Source of the DNA: UBA5266 sp002411545 | Lineage (GTDB): Bacteria; Bacteroidota; Bacteroidia; Bacteroidales; WCHB1-69 | Direction of reading: 5' to 3' | Assembly: GCA_028693085.1 (NCBI GenBank) | Contig: JAQUWC010000015.1 | Coordinates: 1 to 33,733 of the forward strand | DNA length: 33,733 bases | Shown here: positions 19,801-27,507 of the stretch, piece after piece | Numbering within the stretch: the first letter of the stretch is position 1 | How the letters are laid out: each line of letters opens with the position of its first letter | Position numbers and translations under genes: made by a program | Notes under the pieces: generated by a model | The model's input: the letters and a program-made list of their open reading frames with translations, nothing else | What the model was told of the DNA's origin: nothing | Databases searched by the model: none

Positions 19801-21092
19801 TTGCCCCACGTGTCATGGGTGTTACTGCCGATAAAGCCATGGCGCCGGGTTTTTTCTTTGTGTTCGGTCAGCAAGAAAAAGACATGGTAAGCAAAGCAGC
19901 ACAAAATAATTGGCTGACAACAAGCCCCTTGTTGAATATTCCTTTTATGCAGAGAAACAACAAAGCCTTACAAATACAGGCAAGCCTGCAACCTTTAAAT
20001 GATTTTCGCATCCAACTAACGGCCTCTCGCAGCAATAGCACCACCGACCAATATTATTTTGCTGCCGATAGCAACGGAGTGTTTGGAGAGTATACCCGCC
20101 AACAAATCGGAAACTTTAGTATTACGACCATTGCCATAAACACTTTGTTCGAGAAAAAACAATCGGAGAATGTCAGCTATAATTTTGAAAATTTTAAAGC
20201 AAACCGTCAAGCGGTAGCCCAACGATTGGCTGCTGAAAGAGAAACAAGGCAAGCTAATTATGACAAAGGAAATGGTACATTCCCAGATGGATATGGCCAA
20301 TTAAATCAAGATGTATTGCTTTATTCATTCATTGCAGCCTATATGGGCAAATCACCGCAAGAAGTCGACGTTCGTTCTCCCTTCTTTCAAATACCCTTGC
20401 CCAATTGGAACATAACCTATAGGGGGATTACTAAAATTCCAGGAGTGAATAAGATATTCGAATCCATTACTCTCTCACATGCCTATGTGTGTACCTATCA
20501 AATAGGGGGTTATTCTACTAACCTACAATATAATCCGGAAGAAGGCGATTTGCAGACCATACGCGATGCCTTGAGTAATTTTATTCCTCAAATTGAATAC
20601 GGACAAGTTGCAATCATGGAAAGTATGTCGCCGGTTATATCTTTGGATCTTAGTATGAAAAATAGCTTCAAATTCAAAGCAGAATGGCGAAAATCACGCA
20701 GTGTAACCATGAGTACCTCCAGTTTCCAAATATCGGAACAAACAAACAACGAATTCATCGTGGGCACTGGCTATCGTTTCAAGGATTTAAAAATAACCTA
20801 TAATTTCTCGGGTGTAAAACGTCAATCCATAAGCGATTTAGTCCTTAATTTAGACGTTTCTATCCGCGATAATAAAACCGTATTACGTAAAATCGAAGAA
20901 GAAATCAACCAGCCTTCGGCCGGACAAAAAATATTCTCCATCAACTTTCTGGCAGAATATTTATTGACAAAAAATGTTTCGCTCAAAGCTTATTACGACC
21001 ATGTGCTTAATAAACCCGTGCTCTCCGGTAGCATATCAAGTTTAACCATCGAAGCCGGCTTCGGTGTCAGGATAAATTTTGCGCAAATGTAA
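13842..21092 (+). CDS. sprA: Type IX secretion outer-membrane translocon SprA/Sov
   Basis: A 2416-residue protein matching the size of Flavobacterium SprA (about 2400) and Porphyromonas Sov (about 2500), the giant single-chain beta-barrel that forms the T9SS channel. It starts at GTG with a signal peptide (residues 1-28, basic MKRRNRHGR then a hydrophobic core ending SKAEA). The body is rich in alternating polar/aromatic beta-strand segments, with typical SprA stretches such as ELKFGIIHTKNDN, PGFWFLASTPQ, EYIEFWLMDPFY and VEIWVNELRLGNFEEDGGWAA. The C-terminus ends in a strand (FGVRINFAQM). No other T9SS core gene (porKLMN, gldKLMN) lies here. Its presence implies export of proteins with T9SS C-terminal signals and possibly gliding. 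Confidence 0.96.
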   Translation: MKRRNRHGRVRFLLLLITICIFVSKAEATTLGSILRNIIQVFPDDTGKKVVPQFSNNPLQQDPSSPFYLKNPKNFSTHIEYDPLTNSYNFQRKIGDMNYGPSSSMSIREYMDYDINKAMRQYWRQRAGVGINSESQQGIIPQIRVPNEAFEHIFGSNLIDIRPSGAVELKFGIIHTKNDNTALAVTERRQTRFDFDANIQVNLKASIGDKIKYNMNYSTETSFDFENKFKLGYEGKEDEILKLLEFGDVTLPLNSTLIQGSQTLFGVKTQMQFGKTTVTTVVSQQEGDKTTITVENGAEMTEFEFKADDYEDNRHFFLAQYFYDTYGEAMSTLPLINSKVTITRIEVWRTNIGSAVQENRNIIAFSDLGEPEPYNKIIHRLAPPGHHYPDSNVNDLLHGMDYSQLRNINTVSTYLQGKGMVAGIDFEKLESARLLSPSEYTFNSKLGFISLTSKLSADQVLAVAFQYTVIGDPNVYQVGQFANEVQTPGCIVVKLLKSTANNTKIPLWKLMMKNVYSLNAYQVSPEDFRLNVLYKGEEGGVGMGYFTEVEEELKGIPLIRLMGLDRLNYQQDNIPDGVFDFMDGAATTGGTVQSEYGRIFFPTVEPFGKDLREKLKSSPGAADKYAFDSLYTLTKTLAQQYSEKNKYYLEGRYKSTYGNDISLGVWNIAQGSVTVTAGGIVLTEGTDYSVDYNAGTVRILNENYLSSGTPINISVESDNPLGTRKTMFGMHVDYALNKDILLGATLLNLRERTETYKVNFGEEPINNTIWGLNMSLQKDARFITKALNYLPIYKTKQASSIEFDGEFAQFIPGHSRIIGKGDEAQLFVDDFESAKTTVNLTIPGFWFLASTPQHQTKKGMFPEAAPGTGLQYGFNRAKLAWYIIDPLFHNNSMSTPSNITADDKSDIYARRILIKEVFPYKSIDHTSEDPYLSVLNLAFYPTERGPYNYDALGFPGISSGLNPDGSLKDPQTRWGGIMRRLDNTDFESSNIEYIEFWLMDPFYENSTHQGGKLYINLGDISEDILRDGRKSFEHGLPPDGSDKDVDYTIWGRVPAVQSIVSAFDNDVPSRKYQDVGYDGLYDSLERIYFDEYLQTLQGILSPAAFQNYYNDPSADNFHFFRGTDFDNEDVKILERYKLFNNSDGNSPTDGDSPEKYATQSSSVPNMEDINNDNTLSEDERYYQYVIDLAPDKMKIGQNYIEDIMENPSVRLENGQTVSVKWYQFKIPIRYPDQVIGNISDFSSIRFMRIFLKGFSEKVICRFGTLELVRGDWRQYSKDLKQSGDYPIGITGDNTNFTVSTLNLEENFQRDPIPYRMPGGVAREEYYSPTNNIKQLNEQSLTMRVTNLIDGDARAVYKNTNFDFRRFKTLRFYLHAEKVFQEDELQQGDITFFIRLGSDVSENYYEYEIPLALTDWYVTDSALIWPSENNISIELQKLIDAKQERNIANRNGGSFPYNEPYMIYDGKNTIRVLGSPNLSDVNVIVMGVRNPKKKSINDPDDMLPKSVEIWVNELRLGNFEEDGGWAARANMKINLADLGDLSLAASISTPGFGALESTTYGRLQEKITTVDVATNLQLGKFLPEKWNVSIPFHYDFSRNVSTPEYNPLNPDVKLKEDIKTYNSKEEIDSIKKQSLAIIKRQNFSVVNVRKNKGESDKNRIWDIENFDVSYAYTEKMIQDENYEFDDLYTHTGGFGYNFGWNPKNYKPLGNFTKLTSIKWLQLLYDFNFYLFPKSFSFNTEMYRYYQESKLRNKSKGMIITEPMYVKAFEWARNYNIAWDITQSLKFDFTATAEALIDEPQGRIDTKIKKDSIWRNIGQFGKMNAYNHSFNVNYQIPINKIPLFSFISSTARYSATYFWEMAPPAISYLGNEIENSNTKQLSVNASFIAIYNKSKYLRKVNQGTFGSSLQDKPILKSKQEKWKKEQQALRTNKNAQANDSIPNQEEEIKQTKNIGKEVLDNFLRFAMMLKTVSFSYTENNGTSLPGFMLAPRVMGVTADKAMAPGFFFVFGQQEKDMVSKAAQNNWLTTSPLLNIPFMQRNNKALQIQASLQPLNDFRIQLTASRSNSTTDQYYFAADSNGVFGEYTRQQIGNFSITTIAINTLFEKKQSENVSYNFENFKANRQAVAQRLAAERETRQANYDKGNGTFPDGYGQLNQDVLLYSFIAAYMGKSPQEVDVRSPFFQIPLPNWNITYRGITKIPGVNKIFESITLSHAYVCTYQIGGYSTNLQYNPEEGDLQTIRDALSNFIPQIEYGQVAIMESMSPVISLDLSMKNSFKFKAEWRKSRSVTMSTSSFQISEQTNNEFIVGTGYRFKDLKITYNFSGVKRQSISDLVLNLDVSIRDNKTVLRKIEEEINQPSAGQKIFSINFLAEYLLTKNVSLKAYYDHVLNKPVLSGSISSLTIEAGFGVRINFAQM

Positions 21093-21191
21093 TAATTGAT
21101 TAAAAAACAAAACCTTAGCTTTTAAATCTTGAAAGATCAAAAAAAATCATTCTTTTTGTGCGAAAACAAGGATTTATAATTAAAAAAATTG

Positions 21192-21199
21192 TACTTTTG
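21192..21199 (+). promoter_or_regulatory. Putative promoter -7 box for rpmH
   Basis: TACTTTTG followed by C fits the TAnnTTTG consensus. It lies 81 bases before the rpmH ATG, giving a leader of roughly 70-75 bases that contains an inverted repeat. Confidence 0.65.
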
Positions 21200-21204
21200 C
21201 AGTC

Positions 21205-21248
21205 CCTTTTAAAAACGATAAAGCAAGCAGCATTGGGAAGTTAAAAGG
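21205..21248 (+). promoter_or_regulatory. Inverted repeat in the rpmH leader
   Basis: CCTTTTAA (21205-21212) and TTAAAAGG (21241-21248) are perfect 8-base inverted arms separated by 28 bases. They sit at the start of the predicted transcript and could fold the leader into a hairpin. A regulatory role, such as control by a ribosomal protein, is conjecture. Confidence 0.35.
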
Positions 21249-21279
21249 AGAATATTTAATATCTTAAAACAGTATCAAT

Positions 21280-21444
21280 ATGAAAATGACATATAACCCG
21301 TCGGTTAGAAAAAGAAAAAACAAGCATGGCTTTAGAGAAAGAATGTCAACGGCCAACGGTCGTCGTGTATTAGCCGCCCGTAGAGCCAAAGGCAGAAGAA
21401 AATTAACTGTATCCGACGAAAAATTAGGCGGAAAGAAGTTTTAG
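21280..21444 (+). CDS. rpmH: 50S ribosomal protein L34 (bL34)
   Basis: A 54-residue, strongly basic protein. It begins MKMTYNPSVRKRKNKHGF and continues RERMSTANGRRVLAARRAKG, then RRKLTVSDEKLGGKKF; this is the L34 pattern (YxPSxRKRxxxHGFRxRMxTxxGRRVLxxRRxKGRxxL), including the C-terminal extension typical of Bacteroidota. L34 is a small protein of the large ribosomal subunit. It has its own promoter and a terminator 22 bases after the stop. It is not next to dnaA or rnpA as in many bacteria. Confidence 0.97.
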   Translation: MKMTYNPSVRKRKNKHGFRERMSTANGRRVLAARRAKGRRKLTVSDEKLGGKKF

Positions 21445-21465
21445 GTGATTCATGATATGAAAATA

Positions 21466-21498
21466 AAAAGAGAAAGTAAGATATTTGCTTTCTCTTTT
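21466..21498 (+). terminator. Rho-independent terminator after rpmH
   Basis: An 11-bp perfect stem, AAAAGAGAAAG (21466-21476) with CTTTCTCTTTT (21488-21498), and an 11-base loop. The 3' arm itself ends in TTTT. It lies between rpmH and mutS2, so mutS2 may have separate or read-through transcription. Confidence 0.8.
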
Positions 21499-21546
21499 AT
21501 TGTATATACATATACCATATAATTGAAAATTAGCAGTGTTTGAGGA

Positions 21547-23955
21547 ATGATTTATCCTTTAAACTTTGAAACAAAAATCGATTTCGACCACATTCGTCTC
21601 TTGCTAAAGGAAAATTGCTTGAGTGAGATGGGGCAACAGAAAGTAGATGAAATTGCTTTTTCATGCCAAACGGAAGAAGTTATCCGATGGCAAGAAGAGG
21701 CCGAAGAATTTCGCCAGATACTTTTATTTGAGCCTTCTTTTCCCTCTCAAGATTATCTGAACTTACGACGCGAACTGCTTCGTTTGCAAACGGATGGCAC
21801 CTACATCGAACAAGAGAATATGCCTAACCTACGGACTGTATTAAAAACCATACAAGCTTGTTTGTTGTTTTTTAGGCTACACGCACAAGAAGAGAAGTAT
21901 CCTCGTTTAACAGCTCTTTCATCTAATATTAGTGTCGATAATAAGCTCATACAAACCATCGAAAGCATCATCGACGAGAAGGGACATATCAAAGATAATG
22001 CTTCAGCCGAATTGCAAAACATCCGTCAAAAGATGCATCGTATGGAAGTGGACATACAAAAACAGGTTCGCAAAATCATGCATCAGGCTAAAAAAGATAA
22101 TATTGTAGAGTCTACAGCCGAAATTAGCATACGCGACGGTCGTTTGGTTATACCTGTACCGGCTGCCTATAAACGTAGACTCAAAGGTTTTATACACGAT
22201 GAATCGGCAAGCGGACAAACTGTTTTTATCGAGCCTCAAGAGATTTTTGAACCTAACAATGCCTTACGCGATTTATATCTCCTCGAAAAAAGAGAAATCA
22301 TCCGTATCTTAACGGTTTTTACAAACGACTTACGACCACATATCCCCATGATTTTACAAGCTTCAAATTATCTTGCAACGCTCGATGCTATCAGAGCAAA
22401 AGCCAAATTAGCACTCGAACTGCAAGCTGTTAAACCCATTATCGTAACACAGCCTGTTGTAAGATGGAAAAAAGCCAAACATCCACTCTTATACCTTAGC
22501 TTTCAAAAAGAGAGAAAAGAAGTTGTTCCCTTAGATATTGAAATTGGCACGAATTATCGCATTTTGATTGTCTCAGGACCCAATGCCGGCGGAAAATCCG
22601 TGTGCTTAAAAACAGTGGCATTGTTGCAGTATATGTTTCAATGTGGATTGCCTGTACCGGTCTCGGAATTATCGGAATTTGGTATTTTTCATCACATCTA
22701 TTTAGATATGGGCGATGAACAATCCATCGAAAATGACTTAAGTACCTATAGCTCTCATTTAAAAAATATGCAAACTATCATACAAAACCTCAACAATCAT
22801 ACCTTGTTTTTAATGGATGAGTTGGGTAGCGGTACTGATCCTCAATATGGCGGAGCTATCGCCGAATCTTTTTTGACTTATGTGTCTAAAAGCGAAGCAA
22901 AGGGATTGGTGACAACGCATTTTGGCAATTTAAAAGCCATGGCTGCCCATAGCAAAGAAATCGAGAATGCAGCCATGCTGTTCGACGAAGAAGCTATGAA
23001 TCCTTTGTTTGTGTTGAAAACAGGAAAGTGGGGCAGTTCGTTTACCTTTGAAATTGCACGTAAAATAGGATTCTCTAAAGAAATACTCGATCAAGCCGTA
23101 GCAAAAATCGGAACAACACAAATTAATTACGAAAGCTTATTGCAAAAAACCGAACGTCAACAGATGGAATTGGAAAATAAACTGCGTATGCTACAAGCTG
23201 TTGATGAACAACTGAAAGAACTGATTGATAAGCAGCAAGCTTCTGAACAAGCCCTGAGACTTCAAAAATATGAAGTCTTAAAAAAAGCCAAATTAGAAGC
23301 TAAAGAAATACTCGAAAATGCCAATAAGTTGATCGAGAAAACTGTGAGAACAATCAAAGAAAGCAAAGCCGACAAAGAAATTGTGAAACAACTCAAAGTA
23401 GAAATCAAACAATACAAAGAAAAAACCGCTGCCATCAAACCTCCCGAAGTCAAACTTCCATTGCCTGAAAAAGAAAGTCGGCCAAATGTTATTCAACTAA
23501 ATGATTATGTAATTATTAACGAAACTCAAACCGTCGGACAGGTAACCGCATTGCAAGGCGATGATGTGGTGGTTTCTTTTAATGCCATCCATTTTAGAAC
23601 TACCCTCGACAAGCTAACAAAAACCAAAAATATTCCCCAAAGTAGCCAGAAACATAAAGCCTCTTACGAACATACCTCCTTACATACAGGCATAGAAGAA
23701 AAAGCCAAGCAATTTTCCCTCCAACTCGACCTACGCGGTATGCATGTCGACGAAGCATCGCAGGCCTTGGAATCATACCTCGACGATGCCATTTTACTTC
23801 GCATACACGAAGTGAGAATTTTACACGGAAAAGGAAATGGAGTCCTCCGAAACATTACCCGAAATATATTGGCTAAACATACATATGTAGTTGATTTCTA
23901 CGATGAAAGATTGGAATTGGGCGGACACGGTATTACCCTTGTCAAACTTCGTTAA
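21547..23955 (+). CDS. mutS2: MutS2 family protein with Smr domain
   Basis: An 802-residue MutS2. In order: a MutS-like lever/clamp region (1-300), the ATPase with Walker A GPNAGGKS (344-351) and Walker B LFLMDELGSGTD (Asp424-Glu425), a coiled-coil insertion rich in Lys, Glu and Gln (about 525-640), a KOW-like segment (NDYVIINETQTVGQV), and a C-terminal Smr domain (about 727-802) with LDLRGMHVDEA and HGKGNG. Family members suppress homologous recombination in some bacteria and split collided ribosomes (RqcU) in Bacillus. Both the ATPase and the Smr motifs are intact. The length is close to the usual 785. Start ATG follows the rpmH terminator by about 50 bases. Confidence 0.95.
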   Translation: MIYPLNFETKIDFDHIRLLLKENCLSEMGQQKVDEIAFSCQTEEVIRWQEEAEEFRQILLFEPSFPSQDYLNLRRELLRLQTDGTYIEQENMPNLRTVLKTIQACLLFFRLHAQEEKYPRLTALSSNISVDNKLIQTIESIIDEKGHIKDNASAELQNIRQKMHRMEVDIQKQVRKIMHQAKKDNIVESTAEISIRDGRLVIPVPAAYKRRLKGFIHDESASGQTVFIEPQEIFEPNNALRDLYLLEKREIIRILTVFTNDLRPHIPMILQASNYLATLDAIRAKAKLALELQAVKPIIVTQPVVRWKKAKHPLLYLSFQKERKEVVPLDIEIGTNYRILIVSGPNAGGKSVCLKTVALLQYMFQCGLPVPVSELSEFGIFHHIYLDMGDEQSIENDLSTYSSHLKNMQTIIQNLNNHTLFLMDELGSGTDPQYGGAIAESFLTYVSKSEAKGLVTTHFGNLKAMAAHSKEIENAAMLFDEEAMNPLFVLKTGKWGSSFTFEIARKIGFSKEILDQAVAKIGTTQINYESLLQKTERQQMELENKLRMLQAVDEQLKELIDKQQASEQALRLQKYEVLKKAKLEAKEILENANKLIEKTVRTIKESKADKEIVKQLKVEIKQYKEKTAAIKPPEVKLPLPEKESRPNVIQLNDYVIINETQTVGQVTALQGDDVVVSFNAIHFRTTLDKLTKTKNIPQSSQKHKASYEHTSLHTGIEEKAKQFSLQLDLRGMHVDEASQALESYLDDAILLRIHEVRILHGKGNGVLRNITRNILAKHTYVVDFYDERLELGGHGITLVKLR

Positions 23956-24080
23956 AAAGTAAATCATTATCTCAGCACAGTAATTTTAGATGTTTTTCAT
24001 TCCTGCTCTATAAACAATAAAAAAACATCCGTATCGTTTGTAATAAACAATTACCTTACACCTATTTTATCCTTATTGGT

Positions 24081-25094
24081 ATGCACATTCAAAAAAACGT
24101 TTCCCTGAAAAAATACAACACTTTTGGTGTTGATATTACTTGCAAGCAGTTCATTTGTATTGATAAAGAAGAAGAACTTCCTTATCTGTTCGAAGATAAG
24201 ATTTTCGATACAAGATTTTTTATCCTCGGAGGAGGTAGCAATGTATTGTTTACGCAAGATTTCGATGGCAACATCCTACACTTGCGTACCCAAGGCATAG
24301 AGGTCTGTCAAGAAAATGTTCATGAAGTATACCTCAAGGTAGCTTCTGGTGTGCTGTGGGACGATTTTGTTGAATTTTGCATAGAGAGAGCCTATTATGG
24401 GGTCGAAAATTTAATAGGCATCCCCGGTTTAGTAGGCAGCAGTCCGGTGCAAAATATCGGGGCCTATGGTGCAGAGCTGAAAGATGTGATGCATGCCGTT
24501 GAAGGAGTGTGGATACGGAATCGAAAACCCTTTGTTTTTAACAATGTAGATTGTAAGTTTTCGTACCGTGACTCTATCTTTAAAAATGAATTGAAAAACC
24601 AATGCTTGCTAACACATGTAGTGTTTAAGTTATCGAAAGAGAAACATTTCAATCTTAGCTACCGTGCCTTGCAAGAGGAGTTGCCCGTAAAGGAATCGGT
24701 GCTTACGCTTCGTCACATCACACAAGCCGTTATGCAGTTACGTAAAAAAAAATTACCCGATGTTAGAAAATTAGGTAGCGCCGGCAGTTTCTTTAAAAAT
24801 CCACTCGTCACACAAGTACATTTTCAACGCTTGATACAAACCTATCCCGATTTAGTGCATTTCCCTACGGAAACGGGGCAGGTGAAATTAGCCGCCGGAC
24901 AATTGATAGAGTTGGCCGGATGGAAAGCAAAGAGAATCAATAATGTAGGGGTCTATCCTCATCAAGCCCTCGTTATTGTAAACTATGAAAATGCCCGAGG
25001 TCGAGAAATTTATGAATTCTCCAAAGAGATACAAAAAGATGTGTTTCAAAAATTTAAAATTCAATTGGAACCCGAAGTAAATATAATGTTTTAA
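24081..25094 (+). CDS. murB: UDP-N-acetylenolpyruvoylglucosamine reductase
   Basis: A 337-residue MurB, the FAD enzyme that reduces UDP-GlcNAc-enolpyruvate to UDP-MurNAc with NADPH in peptidoglycan synthesis. FAD-binding motifs are GGGSNVLF (50-57) and GIPGLVGSSPVQNIGAYG (113-130). Tyr162-Arg163 (SYRDS) marks the E. coli-type (type I) enzyme; the catalytic Ser is Ser236 in GSAGSFFKNP, and the C-terminal Glu332 (EPEVNIMF) completes the active site. The length equals E. coli MurB. A spacer of 125 bases separates it from mutS2, with no clear promoter; the next gene follows after ten bases. Confidence 0.96.
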   Translation: MHIQKNVSLKKYNTFGVDITCKQFICIDKEEELPYLFEDKIFDTRFFILGGGSNVLFTQDFDGNILHLRTQGIEVCQENVHEVYLKVASGVLWDDFVEFCIERAYYGVENLIGIPGLVGSSPVQNIGAYGAELKDVMHAVEGVWIRNRKPFVFNNVDCKFSYRDSIFKNELKNQCLLTHVVFKLSKEKHFNLSYRALQEELPVKESVLTLRHITQAVMQLRKKKLPDVRKLGSAGSFFKNPLVTQVHFQRLIQTYPDLVHFPTETGQVKLAAGQLIELAGWKAKRINNVGVYPHQALVIVNYENARGREIYEFSKEIQKDVFQKFKIQLEPEVNIMF

Positions 25095-25104
25095 ATCTTA
25101 TATT

Positions 25105-26766
25105 ATGATTGAAATTGTATGTACCAATAAAGAAAATCAACGTAAAGTATATCCCATGGGTACAAGTTTAGCCCATATCGCCGACGATTTGCAGGTAGAA
25201 TTGCCTTATCCGATTTTGGCGGCAAAAGTAAACAACGAAGTAAAGAGTTTGCAATACGAGATATATAAAAGCAAGGTAATCACATTTTTCGATGCCTCAC
25301 ATATCTCGGGCTATGCCGTTTATGAACGCTCCATGTATTTCTTATTGTATAAAGCCATTAAAGATATTTATCCCGAGCAAGATATCATTATCAAATATTC
25401 GATAGTGGGGGGTAAGTACTGTGAATTCGAAAATCCCGATTTTGAAGTCAACGAAACAGTAGTGCAAAACATACTGCAACGCATGAAAGAAATGGTGGCG
25501 GCCGATATTCCTTTTGTCAGAAAACAAATGCTAACCAAAGAAGCCATCGCATTGTATGAAGAAAAGAAATTGTTAGACAAACAACGATTGCTCCGACATC
25601 GGAATATTTTTTATACTTCTGTGTATTATTTGGAAGATATGCCGAATTATTTCTTCGGCTGTTTGGTTCCTTCGACAAAGTATTTATGTGTATTTGATTT
25701 GGTAAAATACGAAGCCGGAATATTATTGCGCATGCCTTCCCGACATGAGCCATCCAAGTTAATGAAAATGAGAGAGTCGCCTAAGCTCTTTTCCATCTTC
25801 AAAGAACATAAAACATGGAACCGCATCATGGAGGTTCCCTATGTCGGAGCTTTGAACGATGCTGTTAAACAAGGCAAGTCGACAGAACTCCTCCTGATAG
25901 CCGAAGCCCTGCAAGAGAAGAAAATAACCCGCATTGCCGACGAAATTGCCGCTCGCAATCAGGTGAAAATGGTATTGTTGAGCGGACCCTCGTCTTCGGG
26001 AAAAACAACCATTTGTAAACGTATTTCCGTGCAATTGGGAGTATTGGGATTTAAACCCGTGCAACTTTCATTAGACAATTATTTTGTGGAAAGAGAGTTT
26101 ACCCCCAAAGACAAAGAGGGAAACTACGACTTCGAACATATCGATGCCATTGATTTGGATTTGTTTCATGAACAAGTGTCGGATTTGTTCGCCGGAAAAG
26201 AAATAAAAATACCTACTTATGATTTTCATTTCGGGAAAAAAGTATGGAAAGGCAATACCTTGCACTTGAAACCCAACTCCATATTGGTGGTTGAAGGCAT
26301 ACATTGTTTAAATCCATTGGTGAGTCAAAGTGTAGATTCCGAGCTGATATTTAAGGTTTTTGTTTCGGCTTTAACCTCTTTAGCCATGGATAAACACAAT
26401 CCGATCCATTCCAACGACAATCGATTAATCAGGCGCATTGTACGGGATTATCGCTACCGAGGCTATTCCGCACAAGAGTCGCTGTGTCGTTGGAACAGTG
26501 TACGAAAAGGCGAAGAGAAATGGATATTCCCCTTTCAGGAAGAAGCCGACATTATGTTTAATTCGGCCATACTTTGTGAACTCAGCATTCTAAAACCCTT
26601 TGCCATGCCTTTGTTAAACGAAGTGATGGAAATATCGGACGACTATACCGAAGCCATGCGTTTGAAAAAACTTTTAAGTTATTTTGTCGAAATACCGGAG
26701 AAAGACGTTCCTCATTCGTCTATCTTACGCGAATTTTTTGGTGGAAGTGTGTTTAGTTATAAATAA
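25105..26766 (+). CDS. TGS-domain nucleoside (uridine-like) kinase
   Basis: A 553-residue multidomain protein. Residues 1-65 are a TGS domain. Residues about 70-260 resemble the second domain of threonyl-tRNA synthetase (compare its YFLLYKAIKDIYP with the HLLGHAIKQLWP type pattern), but the two histidines of the editing site are replaced. From about 285 comes a uridine kinase/phosphoribulokinase domain with P-loop GPSSSGKTT (294-302), a conserved LSLDNYF acceptor segment, an EHIDAIDLDLF stretch and VVEGIHCLN. The same architecture is common in Bacteroidota and some other phyla, where it is annotated as nucleoside kinase. Expected reaction: phosphorylation of a nucleoside in the cytoplasm; the substrate is unproven. 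It lies between murB and an RNA methyltransferase, six bases before the latter. Confidence 0.88.
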   Translation: MIEIVCTNKENQRKVYPMGTSLAHIADDLQVELPYPILAAKVNNEVKSLQYEIYKSKVITFFDASHISGYAVYERSMYFLLYKAIKDIYPEQDIIIKYSIVGGKYCEFENPDFEVNETVVQNILQRMKEMVAADIPFVRKQMLTKEAIALYEEKKLLDKQRLLRHRNIFYTSVYYLEDMPNYFFGCLVPSTKYLCVFDLVKYEAGILLRMPSRHEPSKLMKMRESPKLFSIFKEHKTWNRIMEVPYVGALNDAVKQGKSTELLLIAEALQEKKITRIADEIAARNQVKMVLLSGPSSSGKTTICKRISVQLGVLGFKPVQLSLDNYFVEREFTPKDKEGNYDFEHIDAIDLDLFHEQVSDLFAGKEIKIPTYDFHFGKKVWKGNTLHLKPNSILVVEGIHCLNPLVSQSVDSELIFKVFVSALTSLAMDKHNPIHSNDNRLIRRIVRDYRYRGYSAQESLCRWNSVRKGEEKWIFPFQEEADIMFNSAILCELSILKPFAMPLLNEVMEISDDYTEAMRLKKLLSYFVEIPEKDVPHSSILREFFGGSVFSYK

Positions 26767-26772
26767 TATCCT

Positions 26773-27507
26773 ATGTTGTCCAAGAGTGAATTAAAAGTAT
26801 TGCGTTCTTTGCAGCACAAAAAATACCGACGGGAGCATCATATGTTTATTGTTGAAGGGATTAAATCGGTAGAAGAGGTAGTAGGGAGTGATTTTGTGAT
26901 TAAAGATATTTACGCTACCGCAGCTTGGATAGAAAGCGATAAAAATCAGATTGAGCGAACTATAAGGCAGGTGAGTTTAAAAGAGTGTGAACAAATCAGC
27001 TCTTTGCAAACCACTCCCAAAGTATTTGCATTGGTCGAGATGAAAGAAAATCGCTTGGAGCCGCTCTCTCCGAAATGCCTTTTATTAGACGATATCAAAG
27101 ATGCCGGCAACCTTGGCACCCTCATCCGTACGGCCGATTGGTTTGGTATTCACAGTGTGATATGTTCTCTTCAATGTGTGGAAATGTATAATCCGAAATG
27201 TATACAGGCGAGTATGGGCTCTTTTACCCGTGTGAATGTGTATTATACCGATTTGATAGCCTCTATCAAACAGCTGCCTGAAAAATATAAAGTATATGGG
27301 ACTTTTTTAGAAGGAAAGGATTTGCGTAAGGTTCAATTTCATCCCTACAGTGCGCTTGTAATCGGAAATGAATCAAATGGGATTTCGAAAGAAGTGGCGG
27401 CTTATATTCAAGAAAGGATATGTATCGAGCGACAAAGCACGCATGCTGTCGATTCCTTGAATGTAGCTGCGGCTACAGCCATCGTTTGTTATGCCCTAAG
27501 TTGTTAA
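26773..27507 (+). CDS. SpoU/TrmH-family RNA 2'-O-methyltransferase
   Basis: A 244-residue SPOUT methyltransferase. The N-terminal part (SELKVLRSLQHKKYRREHHMF then VEGIKSVEEV) is the RNA-binding substrate domain. The catalytic knot carries the three SpoU motifs: DDIKDAGNLGTLIRTADWFG, VIGNESNGISKEV and DSLNVAAATAIVCYAL. The family methylates ribose in rRNA or tRNA using SAM; the target base cannot be told from sequence. Its stop codon at 27505-27507 is directly followed by the reverse-strand stop of the next gene, with no base between them. Confidence 0.93.
   Translation: MLSKSELKVLRSLQHKKYRREHHMFIVEGIKSVEEVVGSDFVIKDIYATAAWIESDKNQIERTIRQVSLKECEQISSLQTTPKVFALVEMKENRLEPLSPKCLLLDDIKDAGNLGTLIRTADWFGIHSVICSLQCVEMYNPKCIQASMGSFTRVNVYYTDLIASIKQLPEKYKVYGTFLEGKDLRKVQFHPYSALVIGNESNGISKEVAAYIQERICIERQSTHAVDSLNVAAATAIVCYALSC

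Noticed and set aside
23989..24029. GATGTTTTT...AAAAACATC inverted repeat after mutS2 as a terminator
   Set aside because: The loop is 23 bases long, the stem is mostly A-T and no T run follows. Too weak to call.
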